From Didymodactylos carnosus (taxonomy: Eukaryota; Rotifera; Eurotatoria; Philodinida; Philodinidae): a stretch of 44,614 nucleotides of DNA. Shown piece by piece: positions 33,122-44,614 of this stretch (within the stretch, counting starts at the first letter, position 1; each line of letters starts with the position of its first letter). The stretch spans positions 1 to 44,614 of the forward strand of contig CAJNOQ010000635.1 in NCBI GenBank assembly GCA_905250885.1. The letters are read 5' to 3'. A model generated the notes under the pieces. It saw only the letters and a list, made by a program, of their open reading frames with translations, did no database searches and was not told the origin of the DNA. Position numbers and translations under genes: made by a program.

Positions 33122-36100
33122 TAAGCAAAGCAGAAGCTTTCGTATTGTAAATATTGATATTATCAGATTTTGTTTTTCTGTAAATATTTAGCATCATAAA
33201 TAAAGTTCCAAGCGAATTTTTCACTATTCCTTTGCCAACATTGAAATATAACTGAAAAAGAACTAAAAGAAAATTTTAACTGTTATAAGAAAAAAATTTA
33301 TCTAATGTTCTTGTTCGGTTGGTCAGACATAACATCGAAACTACATTTTTGTACAAATTTTTTTGTTGCGTGTAAATATATTCACTTGCTTTTTACTCTT
33401 TCATTGTCTATTTTTTGGTACGCATATCTCGAACAAAATATGTGAAGATGCATAATTATAATCATTTCGTTATACTGATAAGGAGGAAAATTGTTGAAGC
33501 AGACGTATCGTATATAGTGTATGAAAAATCACGTTGTTTATATAGAAGTTGACACTGTAAAACAAAGCGATGATTGAGAAACCAGTAGTTTGACTTGAAC
33601 ATTCGAATGAATGTTCCATTTAACGGGTTTAAGTAAGTTAAAAACTACTCTTATCCAGTAGAATAATTTTTTCGCATTACTGTTGTAGAGGGGTCCAAAT
33701 GCGTTAAGTATTCACAGTGGTTCAGACACGTTAAAAACAACGTTTTTAGATTAAACTCCTGTGGACGTGTTAAGAAGATATTAATGCGCCTAAAACTTAT
33801 TAGGATTGAAATAAATTTTTTTATGAATTATTATATTTTGGTTTTTCAGAAGTTTGTTGATTCATTATAATTGAACATACGAAAAGCGTTAAATCTTTCG
33901 CAATCATATTTAACGGAATCTGATCTCCTATGTATGTTTCGAAAGAAACTTTAGCATGTGTTATATCTGAAAATTTAATCCATTCGTATGCTATCTTTCT
34001 CAAGAAAGCTTTTTGGACACATTCTAACTTGTGTTAGAGTATTAAAACTATTTCATGGGCTCTCTCATTCGTCTATGTTTGTAGTCAAAAAGTTAATAGA
34101 CAAATGACGTTTAATAAATTATAGATTTTATATTGAGATTTATAGATTTATTTATAGAAAAATAAATTATTATTTATATAAAACATTGTATTTTGTTTCA
34201 TTGATTTTATCTGTTCAACATTTATTAGTTTATTATTTCTTGAATTTCATTAAAATTGAGAAATAATGAGATGATATAGTCATTTGTTGTTCATAAACAA
34301 AATATGCTTCAAAACAATGTTATTCTTAATGATCAAACCAATAGATTGACGAATAGAATAAAATGGCAATTCAACTCGAGAAGAAGACTTTTATATATTT
34401 TTACGTTTAAATAACAATCTTCGTCATATATTCGTGCTCACAAATTCAAATTTATTTATAAATTTCGATTAAAAAGTAATAATTTGGTAGAGACAATCGT
34501 TCGATTACTTTATCAAATGGTTATTTTAAACATAAAAGGGTATCTTTTCACGAACACTCCATCGAACGCTTTTTTTTTTACTATAATCTATTGTTATTTT
34601 AGACTAATTGATCAATCAAAATGAAAAAGAAGCAGCCGCTAGTTCTTCTGTACACGATAATTATTACACGAGTCAAAAATTCATTCGAATAGTCACCACT
34701 TTATTTTGAATTATTTTGTTTTGTAACATTCTATTTCTATAGTGTTCACATATAAATCTTAGTGATTATTTTTATAAATTTTGAAATAAAAAATATCATC
34801 AAAACAACAAAAGTTTTCGTTTTATCATATTATGATACTCTAAATGTTCATGCATGATTCGTCTACTTCGTCGTTAAATAAAAACTTCTATGTTTAATCA
34901 ATATCAGAATAATTATTAAATTTTGGATTTGAAACAATTTGTCAGATGAATCAACTCAAATGACGTTTGAATTCAGAATGACAATATCATTATATTAGTT
35001 AGACATGATTAATCAACTCATTAGGCTATGTATTGATTCAAAAAGGAAACAGATCACGTGAATAGTTTGAATAAAGAATTTGACATTAATCCTAGAACTA
35101 AAGGCTATCATCTCGATGACTTTTGTAATCGAAGACGATAAAATTTTTTTAAGTACTTTCAATAGAAGTAGAGGCAAATTTATATTAGTCAAAATAGTGA
35201 AACAAAAAGATGAATGGTTTGTTGATAAATAGTTAAAAACTGACATTTCTAATGGTTAACGATGTACTCGTTTTTTTTTCTGATATTTTAACTGTTTCAA
35301 AACGGCATGTTAACAGACAGTTCACGACGATGTGAATTTCAGTTTTAAGTGTATACAGTTAAATGCATGTTTTTAGACATAATTCATGGTAAAATAACGG
35401 ACTGTTTTCTAACAGTTTTAACCGATTAAAGGTCAATTTTTTAGCAATGCAGTTAACAGTTATTAAATATCTATTTTCGTTGATCTGAGAATGACTAAGG
35501 AGATATTAACCAAATTTTAGGAGCTTTTCTTGAAAAATTCATTACTGTCAAGCTAAGGATCAACTAGGGATTGATACTTCCATTTTTAAGAGTAGTGTAA
35601 AATCTACAGTGCTGCATAATTTATTAATGAAATATCGAGTGTTTTTGAAAAGCACAGCTTTTGAAAATCTTTTCGGAAAAACGAAGAAAGCCCTATCTAC
35701 TTTCTCGTGGAAAATCGTGAGGAGTTATGACCAAAATCCTTCAAGACTCTTGCTGAGATGACGTAAGACACATTTACCTTTTTATTTTGCCAAGACACGT
35801 AGTCTATGAAAAGCATTGTTTTGATGACAAATTTTCAACGTTTTTCGTCAGATACATGATTCATTACTAAAATGTCAGCTTATAATGGCTTAAAGTGAAA
35901 ACATGCTGTTTCCCATTTTTGATGCGAACTGGTATGGATTCGTATATATCTTGATAAATTCTACATTGGAAACGATTGAAGTTGATCTAGCCTTTCAAAA
36001 ACTTTTATTTGAACAAATAAATGAAATATTAAAATGTTAACGTAAAAATGGGAAAGAAGCAAAAACGAGCTTTTATAGTTAAAAACTCCTGCAAAATGGA

Positions 36101-36516
36101 CTTCTGTAAATAAAATTTCAGAATTGTTGACTAGGAAGTAAATTACTTTTGTACTAAAGTTGACACTGATTCTAAAATTAAATGCTATTCGATATTCGAA
36201 TACGTGTATATTTTCATATCGAAATGTTGAATAAAACCTGTCTGAGCGGTGTACAATTTGTTGAGTTAATACTATTTTTACAATTCTTTGCTGGTGAATA
36301 GAACATCAAAAATTCAAAATAGAAGATCAATAAAATAATAATTTTTATCGTTAGAGCGTTAGTTATTTCCCATTATTACTTATTTTTTTATATTCATCAC
36401 CCGTAGAACTAAATCTATATATTTGAAAATCGATAGATATTCCTAGTACTTTTAAAGAACTCTACTTTTCATTTTTATTATTAGAATAATTATTTTTATA
36501 TATTATTCATTTATAG
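33122..36516. other. 3.4 kb gene-poor spacer
   Basis: AT-rich with no recognisable gene. Two less AT-rich patches (about 33590-34020 and 35230-35830) look like old interspersed repeats but have no clear ends. The last 50 bases, ending CATTTATAG, abut the ABCC10-like start. Confidence 0.45.
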
Positions 36517-39500
36517 ATGGTTACTGTTTATTTACCATCAATTTGTGATAATAATTCTTCATCTACAGTATGGTTTAACGATGATTTTTCACCGTGTTTT
36601 TATAAATTTATATTTGAATTTTTCTTAAATGTCATCACTTTATTATTAGCTTCTTATAATATTGGTCGTCGATACAAATGTTCATATCGTCATTGGACAA
36701 TTCCACTCTATTTCATACGAATATTTTCATTGATTCAATTATTATCATGTTTCACATTTCAAATTTATTCATATTTTTTTCAACAACAAAGTGTATCACA
36801 ATGGCTTGATCTTATTGATATATTTTTATTACTTGTTACCTATTTATTTGTATTTTATTTTCATTTAAATTTAAATTTATATCATCCAACACGTCCATTA
36901 TTCTATACACTATGGTTTTGGCTCTATTTTCTTGTACAAAATTATGATTGTTATAAAATTTATATACATCATATGACATTATTTCAAACAATTTATGTTT
37001 CTATTAGACAAGTAGCATTAGGTTTGATAACAATTAATTTAACTATTATTTGTGTACATTCTTGTGCAACAGTTCAACGACAAGGATTATCAACACGTAT
37101 TTCTTCAAGTAAGTCTCTTTTTTTCTTTATTATTTTATTAATTTATTTTTTGTATCAGTTTAAATTAAATTTTATATTTTATAGTTAATTACAATGATTT
37201 ATCCATGCCTAATGAACGCAATCGTCTACTAGATGTGACAATTATTCAACCATCTTGTCATTTTAGAATTCGATCCTTATCATCAACTGATTTAGTCAAT
37301 GAAGATGATGCGTGTATATCTGAACTATTTACATTTTCATGGTTTAATAAATTAATGAAAAATGGTTACAAATCATTGATTATAGATTTAAATGATTTAT
37401 GTTTATTACCGCATAGTTTAACTGTTGAACACATTTCGACACAATTTACTCAAAAAATGAATACCACACCAAAATTATTCCGATCATTATGGTCAATATT
37501 TGGTAGAACATTTTTTCTATTAGGAATTATCAAAATTTTAGGTAAGTAAAATAAAAATACAAAAGAATAAAGTTAATCTTATATCTTACTTTGTTGATTG
37601 TTAAATTTAATTCTAAAAATTAAAAACTTGACGTTTTCTTTTAAATTTTAAAATCCAACTTCTATTTGAATGTATAGAATAACAACTTTAAATGCATGGT
37701 TGAAATAAACGTGAAAAATCAAATCAATAAAGGCGTTTGACAAGCTCTGAAATTGTCTTTAAACGACAGAGATGCAGAAGCTACCCGTGAGACTGAGAAA
37801 TTTCCTTCGAAGAAAAAAGTTTTTCAAAAAATTTCCGACATAATCTACGAACAGAATTTTTTTTGTAAAATATTTGCAAAAAGCAATTCTCATTTTTCAA
37901 AAAAAGTCCCCGAATCAATATGTTTTTCCTCGACGATCGTCGGAGCAAACAGACAGATTCTACAGCTCTCTTAAACGGTTTCGCCCAATGATTTTCAAAT
38001 AAACAGGCGAAAATAATTTCAAGTTGCTCTTCGTCGGATTTTTTGACTCAGAACTGACAACTGGAATGGATTAAAAGGTCACATGACAGAAAATGTCAAA
38101 TTGAAGGCTGTAAAAAGAATCTGACATGAATTTTCAATAGTTGATTGAATTAAACAGTTTTCTCTATGCTAATTGTCATTTTCGATCGAATACCTGTATT
38201 TGGCTTAGTTGATAAAACAGATATCTCAAGACATCTGGGATATATTCGTTCATAGAAATTGATAGTAAAATATAAAAAATAATGTGATAAAACCGTGAAC
38301 ACGACTCCTACGCTTCAGCGAACTGAAATCATACTTCAAATACTTCTGTTTAGCAGAAAATCTTTCATAACGTCTGGCGATGAAAGCGATAGAGACGAGA
38401 ACAAGACGTGAAGTGAGTCGTCTGATAATATTTCTCCAGAGTGACTATATTTTGTTTATAGTGAGAAGTTAGTAGACAAAGATAGTGCATAGATAGAGGA
38501 AGACTGGAGATCCTGTTCGTGGAAGGGTCATTGAATTAAAAAGCCAATTTTTCTCTGTAAGGTGAATGAAGAATGAAACGTATATAAAAGCGCTGAAAGT
38601 CCATGTAAAATTCTTTTTACAGCCTTCAGTTTGACATTTTCTGTCATATGGTCTTTTAATCCATTCCAGCTGTCAGTTCTGAGTTAAAAAATCCGACGAA
38701 GAGCAACTTGAAATTATTTTCGCCTGTTTATTCGAAAACCATTTGACGAAACTGTTTAAAGATAATTTCAGAGCCTATCATGACGCCTTTATTCATTCAA
38801 TTTTTTACGCTCATTCCAACCATGCACAGTTATTATCCTATACATTCAAATTGAACTTGAGCTTTTAAGAGACGCGGTTTCTAAGATTCGCTTCAGCACT
38901 TCAATCTTAAGCAGAAATGAACTTTCTTATGTAACAGATCTAGTTTTGACGTAATCTAGGCCGATGTGTTTTTATCGAGTTTCAATTTGTAATTTAGGTG
39001 ATGGTATGGCGTTTGGTGGTCCAATATTTTTGAATAAATTAATATCGTATATGGAGAATGGACGTAAAGATTTAAGAGAAGGTTTATTATTGTGTTTAAT
39101 ATTGATTAGTACCGTTTCTGTAGCCTCATTTTTGAACATTCATTTTTCTTATCGAATTAGTCTGTTAACATTGAAATGTAAAGTATGTTTGTATACACAA
39201 ATATATCAGAAAGCAACAAAGTTAAATTTAAGTCAAATGGGAAATTTTTCAATGGGAGAAATTGTTAATCAGTGAGTAAATGTTATTTAACACTATGATT
39301 TTAGTCACATTTGAATTTGTTTTTGTTTTTAGTATGTCAACAGATACAGATCGTATCGTTAACTTTTTTCAAAGTTTTCATGCTTTCTGGAGTTTACCAG
39401 TACAAATCGCCATTGTACTCTATTTATTATATCTTCAAATTGGTTTAACATTTTTAACCGGTTTAGCTTTTGCCATTATACTTATACCGATAAATAAAGT

Positions 39501-42500
39501 AATTGCATCAAAAATAGGAAAATTATCTCAATCAATGATGATGTACAAAGACGATAGAGTTAAGGTATAGATTAATAGGTAAATAAAAGTTAAACTAATC
39601 TATTTATCCTGTTCTTTATTTTTTAGTTAGTTTCTGAAGTAATATACGGAATTCGTGCTATTAAATTAAATACGTATGAAGAATATTTTACATCTGAGAT
39701 GGATAAAATTCGAACAAATGAATTAAAAACATTACGTGGTCGAAAATATTTGGATGCATTTTGTGTCTATTTTTGGGCAACAACACCCGTACTCATATCA
39801 GTTTTAACATTTACAACATATACTTTATTAGGAAATCACTTAACACCATCCAAGGTATTTTTTGTTATTATAATTTTATGATATCATATATTAACATAAA
39901 ATAATATTATTAATTTAAGGTATTTACAAGTTTAGCGTTGTTTGCTATGTTAATAGCCCCATTAAACGCCTTTCCCTGGGTTATAAATGGTCTAGTTGAA
40001 GCTCAAGTGTCATTGAAACGTGTACAAAAATTTATTAATATTCAACCCATAAATATGGATGAATATTATCATCAACTGCCAATCGAAGAACAATTTCAAT
40101 TATCATTAGGTAAGAAAAAGAATGTGTTCAACAAGGAACCTTTATTTGAAAGAAGAGCGAGAATATGATATCAAAACTAAATTTTTCTTCGATGCTTGGA
40201 TATTAAACTAAACAGGTTGTCACAATAGAAGAATCAACTCTTCTATTAAAAATCTCGGAAGATGAGATTATAAGGAGATCTTACATTTTGTTCTTCCACA
40301 GTGAGAATGTTTATCAGTACGAGTTTTTTTAACACTAAATTTTTTCCATTCAAAATATAGAGATTGATTGTATAGAAATTTTGATGAGATCAAAGATCTA
40401 AGTCAGAGTCAAATAATTTGTGAAGCACGAAAATAAATTTTACACCCGAATTTAGAAACTTAAGATTAACGAATTTAGGCTGAATATGTAAAATAACTTA
40501 TTTTCAAAAGGTTTTATATTAAAAAAGTTGACAAACTGTAGCCGATGATCTCTTTATGGGGAGGGGAAGGGGGGTTGTTCCATTCAGATTTGGTTCAAAC
40601 TTTGTCAGATTGTAGAGAATACTTCAAAATATACGTGAAAAATTTTTGGAGGTTTACGGACTTGTAGTTTAAAAAATGTTTTCCGGTCTTTTTTGCCCAT
40701 TTTTTAAATTATAAATAAAGTTTTTACTTTTCAGTCTGAAACCTCGGTTTTGTAACCAATCGATAAAGTGCCTCGATATATATATGTGAAAAGATTGTCA
40801 TCGTTCCTGGACAAGGTTTGGCGGAGAAATTTGACCTTGAGAATAGGTTTTTGAGGCCAAAAGTGTGCTTTTTCTTCCTTCGAGCGAAGTTTGGTTCGAG
40901 GTGCTTTTAAAAATACTTTTTTCTCCAGAATTCCATGAGGCAGGTCAAAGCGGAATAACTCAGTCAAAACTTGACTGAAGTGTTTTATAGAGACATCTTG
41001 ATATCCTCTATTGATTGACATAAAAATTGAGATTATAAGTAGAAATTTGAAAAACAGGGCAAAAAAATGAGGATAAAACTACAAGTCGGATGACCGAAAA
41101 TATTTTACCATATGTATTTCCAACTGTCTTCTACAAAACGGTTAAAAAAGTGAGTGATAGGCTCCCTCCCTTTAGGGAGAGGTTTTTTCTATAAAAAGTT
41201 TTATATTCAAAAATATCTTTTTCGGTTCTTAAAAGCACATTCTTTTTGCATCCTTTTATCACTTGTGAACTCATCTGATATCGTTTACTGGAGTGGGTCT
41301 TATATGATCCATCAGACACTCAAAGACAAGGTTTAATCATTTGACCATCCTTTTATAAATCTTGTTCAAATCCCAAATTGTGTTGATTTCAACTACCGAA
41401 CAGGATAAATCGATCATTTAGTAATTCCAGTACTGATTTTTTTTCGATTTTTTTGTTTTAACGTGAAATGATGCAAAAAAAGCTACTATTGATATAAACA
41501 AGGAGTTCAATAGATAAATAAAAGTCAACGATATGAATGTTCCATCCTTTTTGTTGTAGAAACTATTTTTTTAAATTCCATAGATCTACCATCTATTAGT
41601 ATCTTATTAAAAGATGCTCGTTTTACATGGAATGAAAGCAACGAATCAATATTGAATGTCAATAATTTATCTGTGAAACGTGGTGATTTAGTATTGATAT
41701 TGGGTCGTGTGGGTAGTGGAAAAACGACACTATTAAATTCACTCTTGGGTGAATTGCTTAAATTACATGGTCAAATTATCGTTGAAAAAGTGATTGAAAA
41801 TGGTTATGCTTATTGTGCACAAGAACCATGGATTCAACAATTAACATTTAGAGAAAATATACTATTTGGAACGTCATATGATCATGCATGGTATAAACAA
41901 GTGATTGATGCATGCGCATTAGAAAAAGATATTCAAGTATATAATAAATAATCTGAGAATAAAATAAATCTATTATTATTGTTTAGTATTTAGGTGATGC
42001 AGGTGATCAAACATATATTGGTGAAAATGGTGCAACTTTAAGGTTAGCAATTATCTATTAAATGATTCATAACTTAAAGCACGTACGACGTATCTCTTTT
42101 AAGTGGCGGTCAAAAAGCACGTGTTGCACTGGCACGCGCCGCTTATCAAGTATGAAAGATATTTGAAAAACGATTAATTCTAATTATTAAATATATTTTA
42201 GGACAAGGATATCTATTTATTGGATGATCCATTGTCAGCTGTCGATGTTAACGTTGCACGTTATTTATTTACGAAATGTATAAAAGGCATTCTGAAACAT
42301 AAAACTCGTCTACTATGTACACATCAAGTGCAGTATGCTAAACAAGCCGATTATGTTATTTTAGTTGATAAAGGACAAATAGTTAAACAAGGTAGAATAG
42401 TAGATTATTTTAATGTATAATCAAGTATTCACCTATGGTTTTATATTTAAAGGTAAACCTGAAGATGTTTTGTCAGTAGCCGAATCATTATTGTTCGGAG

Positions 42501-42943
42501 ATCAAACATCAGAATTGAGTGTAACAACAACAACACCATCACATAAATCTGTAACAGAATTAGATGAACTAATAATTCAACCAGAGAATGCATTACAAAC
42601 AGAATTAGAACAAAGATGTACAGGTATATAATATCGTCGCATATTTTCTCATATTTATAAGTTTTATAATTTGCCTTAGGAACGGTTAAATTATTTGTAT
42701 GGAAACGATATTTTATTGCTGTTGGTATCATTTTGTCCTTTTCAATAGTTATATCGGTATTTTTAATGCAAGGTACATATCTGTTCTCATTTAAATCGTA
42801 AGAAATGAGATCTATTAAATCTTTTTTGTTTAGCATCTCGAAATATATTTGATTGGTGGTTATCATATTGGACAAGTCATCAACTTGAGATTCGAAATAT
42901 GTCGATTATTAATAATAGATCATTTGTTATTCTGAATCCAAGC
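36517..42943 (+). CDS. ABCC10: ABCC10 (MRP7)-like ABC transporter, 5' part; runs off the right edge
   Basis: Full-size ABC exporter of the MRP subfamily; ABCC10 moves amphipathic conjugates and drugs across membranes. Exons 36517-37108, 37185-37541, 38998-39271, 39333-39564, 39627-39854, 39920-40109, 41584-41936, 41987-42042, 42104-42149, 42202-42391, 42453-42623, 42680-42772 and 42834-42943 join in frame (964 codons). Residues 1-197 are very hydrophobic (extra N-terminal membrane domain). First membrane domain follows, with HMSTDTDRIVNF, PINKVIASKI, and PLNAFPWVINGLVEAQVSL as in MRP7. First nucleotide-binding domain: Walker A GRVGSGKT (665-672), Q-loop CAQEPWIQ, signature LSGGQ (760-764), Walker B YLLDDP (781-786). 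Exon 13 begins membrane domain 2 (NIFDWWLSYW). The rest lies beyond 44614. An alternative donor two bases later (GTGAGT) could end exon 13 at 42945. Confidence 0.93.
37665..38850. mobile_element. Large foldback element in ABCC10-like intron 2
   Basis: Outer ends TTTGAATGTATAG (37665-37677) and CTATACATTCAAA (38838-38850) are exact reverse complements. Arms of roughly 250 bases follow: CAGGCGAAAATAATTTCAAG, GCTCTTCGTCGGATTTTTT and GACAGAAAATGTCAAA all occur on the left (to about 38130) and in reverse complement on the right (from about 38605). The left arm carries about 200 extra bases (37765-37975). The centre (38130-38605) encodes nothing. It makes the 1456-base intron. Confidence 0.75.
40504..41210. 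mobile_element. Probable old foldback element in ABCC10-like intron 6
   Basis: The left side has TTTATGGGGAGGGGAAGG and later GGACTTGTAGTTT (about 40658). The right side has, in reverse complement, AAAGGGAGGGAGCC and CGACTTGTAGTTTTA, with loosely matching sequence between. Similarity is patchy, so limits are approximate. It accounts for most of the 1474-base intron 6. Confidence 0.4.
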
Positions 42944-43671
42944 GTGTGAGTAATGCATACACATAATATCAAAACAACATTTTTTCATCTTATTCGCTTC
43001 TATTTGACTGATCACTAGCTGGACTTCTTGCTTTGGTTTTAATATAATAAATCTTTTTTTAAATCTTCTAAACATATATAGACATGAGCGAGCGTACGAG
43101 ATTATATCAGTGAGATATTGTAGTCGAAAAAGATATAATCAAAAATTGTAATAGACAAATCATACATAAGCGACGATAACCATCGACAGAGATGACGTAT
43201 TTTTTCACTCACTCTTTCAGCTATCTTGCTGACTGTAAGATTATGTTACATACTCATTGTAGGGCCTCTAATAGCAAACATGTTATCAAGTATGTAAATC
43301 TATTTTGATCTTATCAGCAGGTCCATGTAATGCTTTCATTCTCTTCATTAAAAAATGTTCAAAGTGTCGAATTTTATATTTTATTTTACATTTCCATAGA
43401 TAATCCAAAAATATTCAATAACGAAAGATGTTTAGAAAATGTATGTGTAGTTAAGCTATGCTAGTTATTGAGAGACAAAATTTCTTTTCATACAATCATG
43501 GTAACATTTCAAAATCCTTGCCGTTCTCTCTGCCGCTCTGCCGGGGTACAACGGATTTATTTTAATGACATTTCGATATTTAGTAGAAACATAACAACTA
43601 TTTAGACATAGAGGTTTAACTTCGGCGTTATTCATGTTTAACAGTTTGTAAAAGTAGTATAATAAAATGAA

Positions 43672-43995
43672 TTTCTTCTATTTCTTGACCGTTTTTGGTC
43701 GGAATAACTTGCTATTGAACATGGTAGTAGACCGAACATTTTTCTACACGCTCATGTAAAAATCTTTAGAAATTCTCAAGCCAGTTTTGAGCTAGATCCA
43801 AAATGCGACGAGCTCTATCAAAATGTCTCTATAAATGCGACGAGCTCCATCTAAGTGTCCGCATTTGGATCTGGCTCAAAATTGTTCGGAGATTTTCAAA
43901 AGATTTTTACATGGGCGTGTAGAAAAATGTTCGGTCTACCACCGTGTTCAATAGCAAGTTATTCCGACCAAAAACGGCCAAGAAATAGCAGAAAA
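43672..43995. mobile_element. Foldback element with ~140-base arms
   Basis: The left arm (43672 to about 43820) contains CTATTTCTTGACCGTTTTTG, GAATAACTTGCTATTGAAC and AGACCGAACATTTTTCTAC; the right arm (about 43850-43995) is its reverse complement with few mismatches. Near the centre, GCGACGAGCTC is also directly repeated (43804-43814, 43836-43846). No target duplication was identified. It lies in the last visible ABCC10-like intron. Confidence 0.7.
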
Positions 43996-44244
43996 AGGAT
44001 GAAAACTTTAAAGAGTGTCTCTAACTACCCCAAAGTACTCTAAAGGTATGTGTTTTTGATAGGTTGATAAATGAATAATCTTTTGAAGCATAGTGGTTAA
44101 TTGTCTTTGATTAATTGTAATCAAATCAATTAGAAAATAAAATAAAGTTTCTGTATACATCTATATAAAAATTATTATAAAATGAAATGTTGTTTCAATA
44201 AATTTATCTACCAAAATATATTTCATACATATATCAAAAGGAAC

Positions 44245-44492
44245 TAGGCATGTACCAATACCAATCGTTATTGGAGATATTGTACAATACTATTGGGTAT
44301 CCAATAATATTCGGATCCAATAATATTGGTCACCCAATCTATTGGAACCAATAATATTGGTCACTCAGTATATTGGGACCAATAATATTGGATTCCGCAG
44401 TACACTGGATTCCAACCTTTTAATCTTAATATCACTTACATTCATAAAAACGTGGGGAAGCATATCTTGATCGGGATTAGGCATGCACCGAT
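44245..44492. repeat. Paired AGGCATG(T/C)ACC motifs
   Basis: TAGGCATGTACCAAT (44245-44259) and TAGGCATGCACCGAT (44478-44492) are direct near-copies, the second followed by a short inverted repeat (CGATTAATAATCGAT). They look like starts of two related small elements, the first enclosing the 31-base array, the second cut by the window edge. Confidence 0.4.
44301..44410. repeat. 31-base tandem repeat with palindromic core
   Basis: The palindrome-like core CCAATAATATTGG starts at 44317, 44348 and 44379, exactly 31 bases apart, and a variant (CCAATAATATTCGG) starts at 44301. Each unit also has a second, weaker TATTGG/CCAAT pairing, so the array could fold or bind a dimeric factor. Minisatellite inside a repeat element is the simplest reading. 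Confidence 0.7.
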
Positions 44493-44614
44493 TAATAATC
44501 GATGTTAGGGCATCCAGGAAAGTCTTTCCAAATCAGTTGTAAAAACGCACTTAGAGCTGTCGAATGTCTCATTTTGTAGAAAAATGTTTGCTCTACCAGT
44601 GAAGTGCAAAAAGA

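Larger units (their letters stand above)
42944..44614 (+). other. ABCC10-like intron 13, continuing past the window
   Basis: No further ABC-transporter exon (second membrane domain or second nucleotide-binding domain) could be recognised, so this is read as a long intron cut by the window edge. It holds a foldback element (43672-43995), a 31-base tandem array (44301-44410), and two copies of an AGGCATG motif. Confidence 0.55.

Noticed and set aside
42447..42875. 142-codon minus-strand frame
   Set aside because: It is antisense to ABCC10-like exons 11-13 that join in frame on the plus strand.
44301..44410. Tandem palindromic units as a CRISPR array
   Set aside because: The organism is an animal, spacers are not unique, and the units form a plain 31-base tandem repeat.

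Overview
The window is animal nuclear DNA: AT-rich, with many short GT-AG introns of roughly 50-70 bases, long gene-poor spacers and many inverted-repeat elements. Five genes match named animal families (CTDNEP1, CCDC50, ZSWIM2, TMEM242, ABCC10). I infer a bdelloid rotifer, Rotaria-like, from the overall texture: AT-rich short introns, probable F-box/LRR debris, MULE/hAT remnants, and likely spliced-leader acceptors directly before start codons. No single marker proves that assignment.

Layout. 1-1877: spacer with small hairpins. 1878-3881 (+): CTDNEP1-like nuclear-envelope phosphatase, six exons. 4668-5736 (+): membrane-anchored short-chain dehydrogenase whose coding sequence is interrupted by 85 bases without a usable GT donor. 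7831-11898 (+): CCDC50-like ubiquitin-binding adaptor with a 3.35 kb first intron. About 12480-13215 (-): GC-richer, frameshifted, probably F-box/LRR-derived pseudogene. 14258-14569 (+): small secreted cysteine-patterned protein with two in-frame stops and a perfect inverted repeat at its 3' end. 16299-16679: hAT-like non-autonomous element with 8-base target duplication. 17244-19835 (-): ZSWIM2-like E3 ubiquitin ligase, nine exons, complete. 20-28.5 kb: gene-poor, with several palindromic or foldback elements and one unidentified two-exon coding candidate. 28516-29064 (+): orphan Ser-rich disordered protein. 29911-30432 (+): TMEM242-like mitochondrial protein. 32452-33112: MULE remnant with 9-base target duplication and a transposase fragment. 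36517 to beyond the right edge (+): ABCC10 (MRP7)-like transporter, 13 exons seen up to the start of the second membrane domain, with foldback elements in introns 2, 6 and 13.

The genes do not form a pathway. They are independent housekeeping genes scattered among repeats. CCDC50 and ZSWIM2 both act in ubiquitin signalling, but nothing in the sequence links them. The strongest non-gene themes are (i) splice-acceptor-like sequence immediately upstream of the start codon in six of seven genes, and (ii) an unusual density of inverted-repeat elements, several inside introns, where they would fold into long RNA duplexes.
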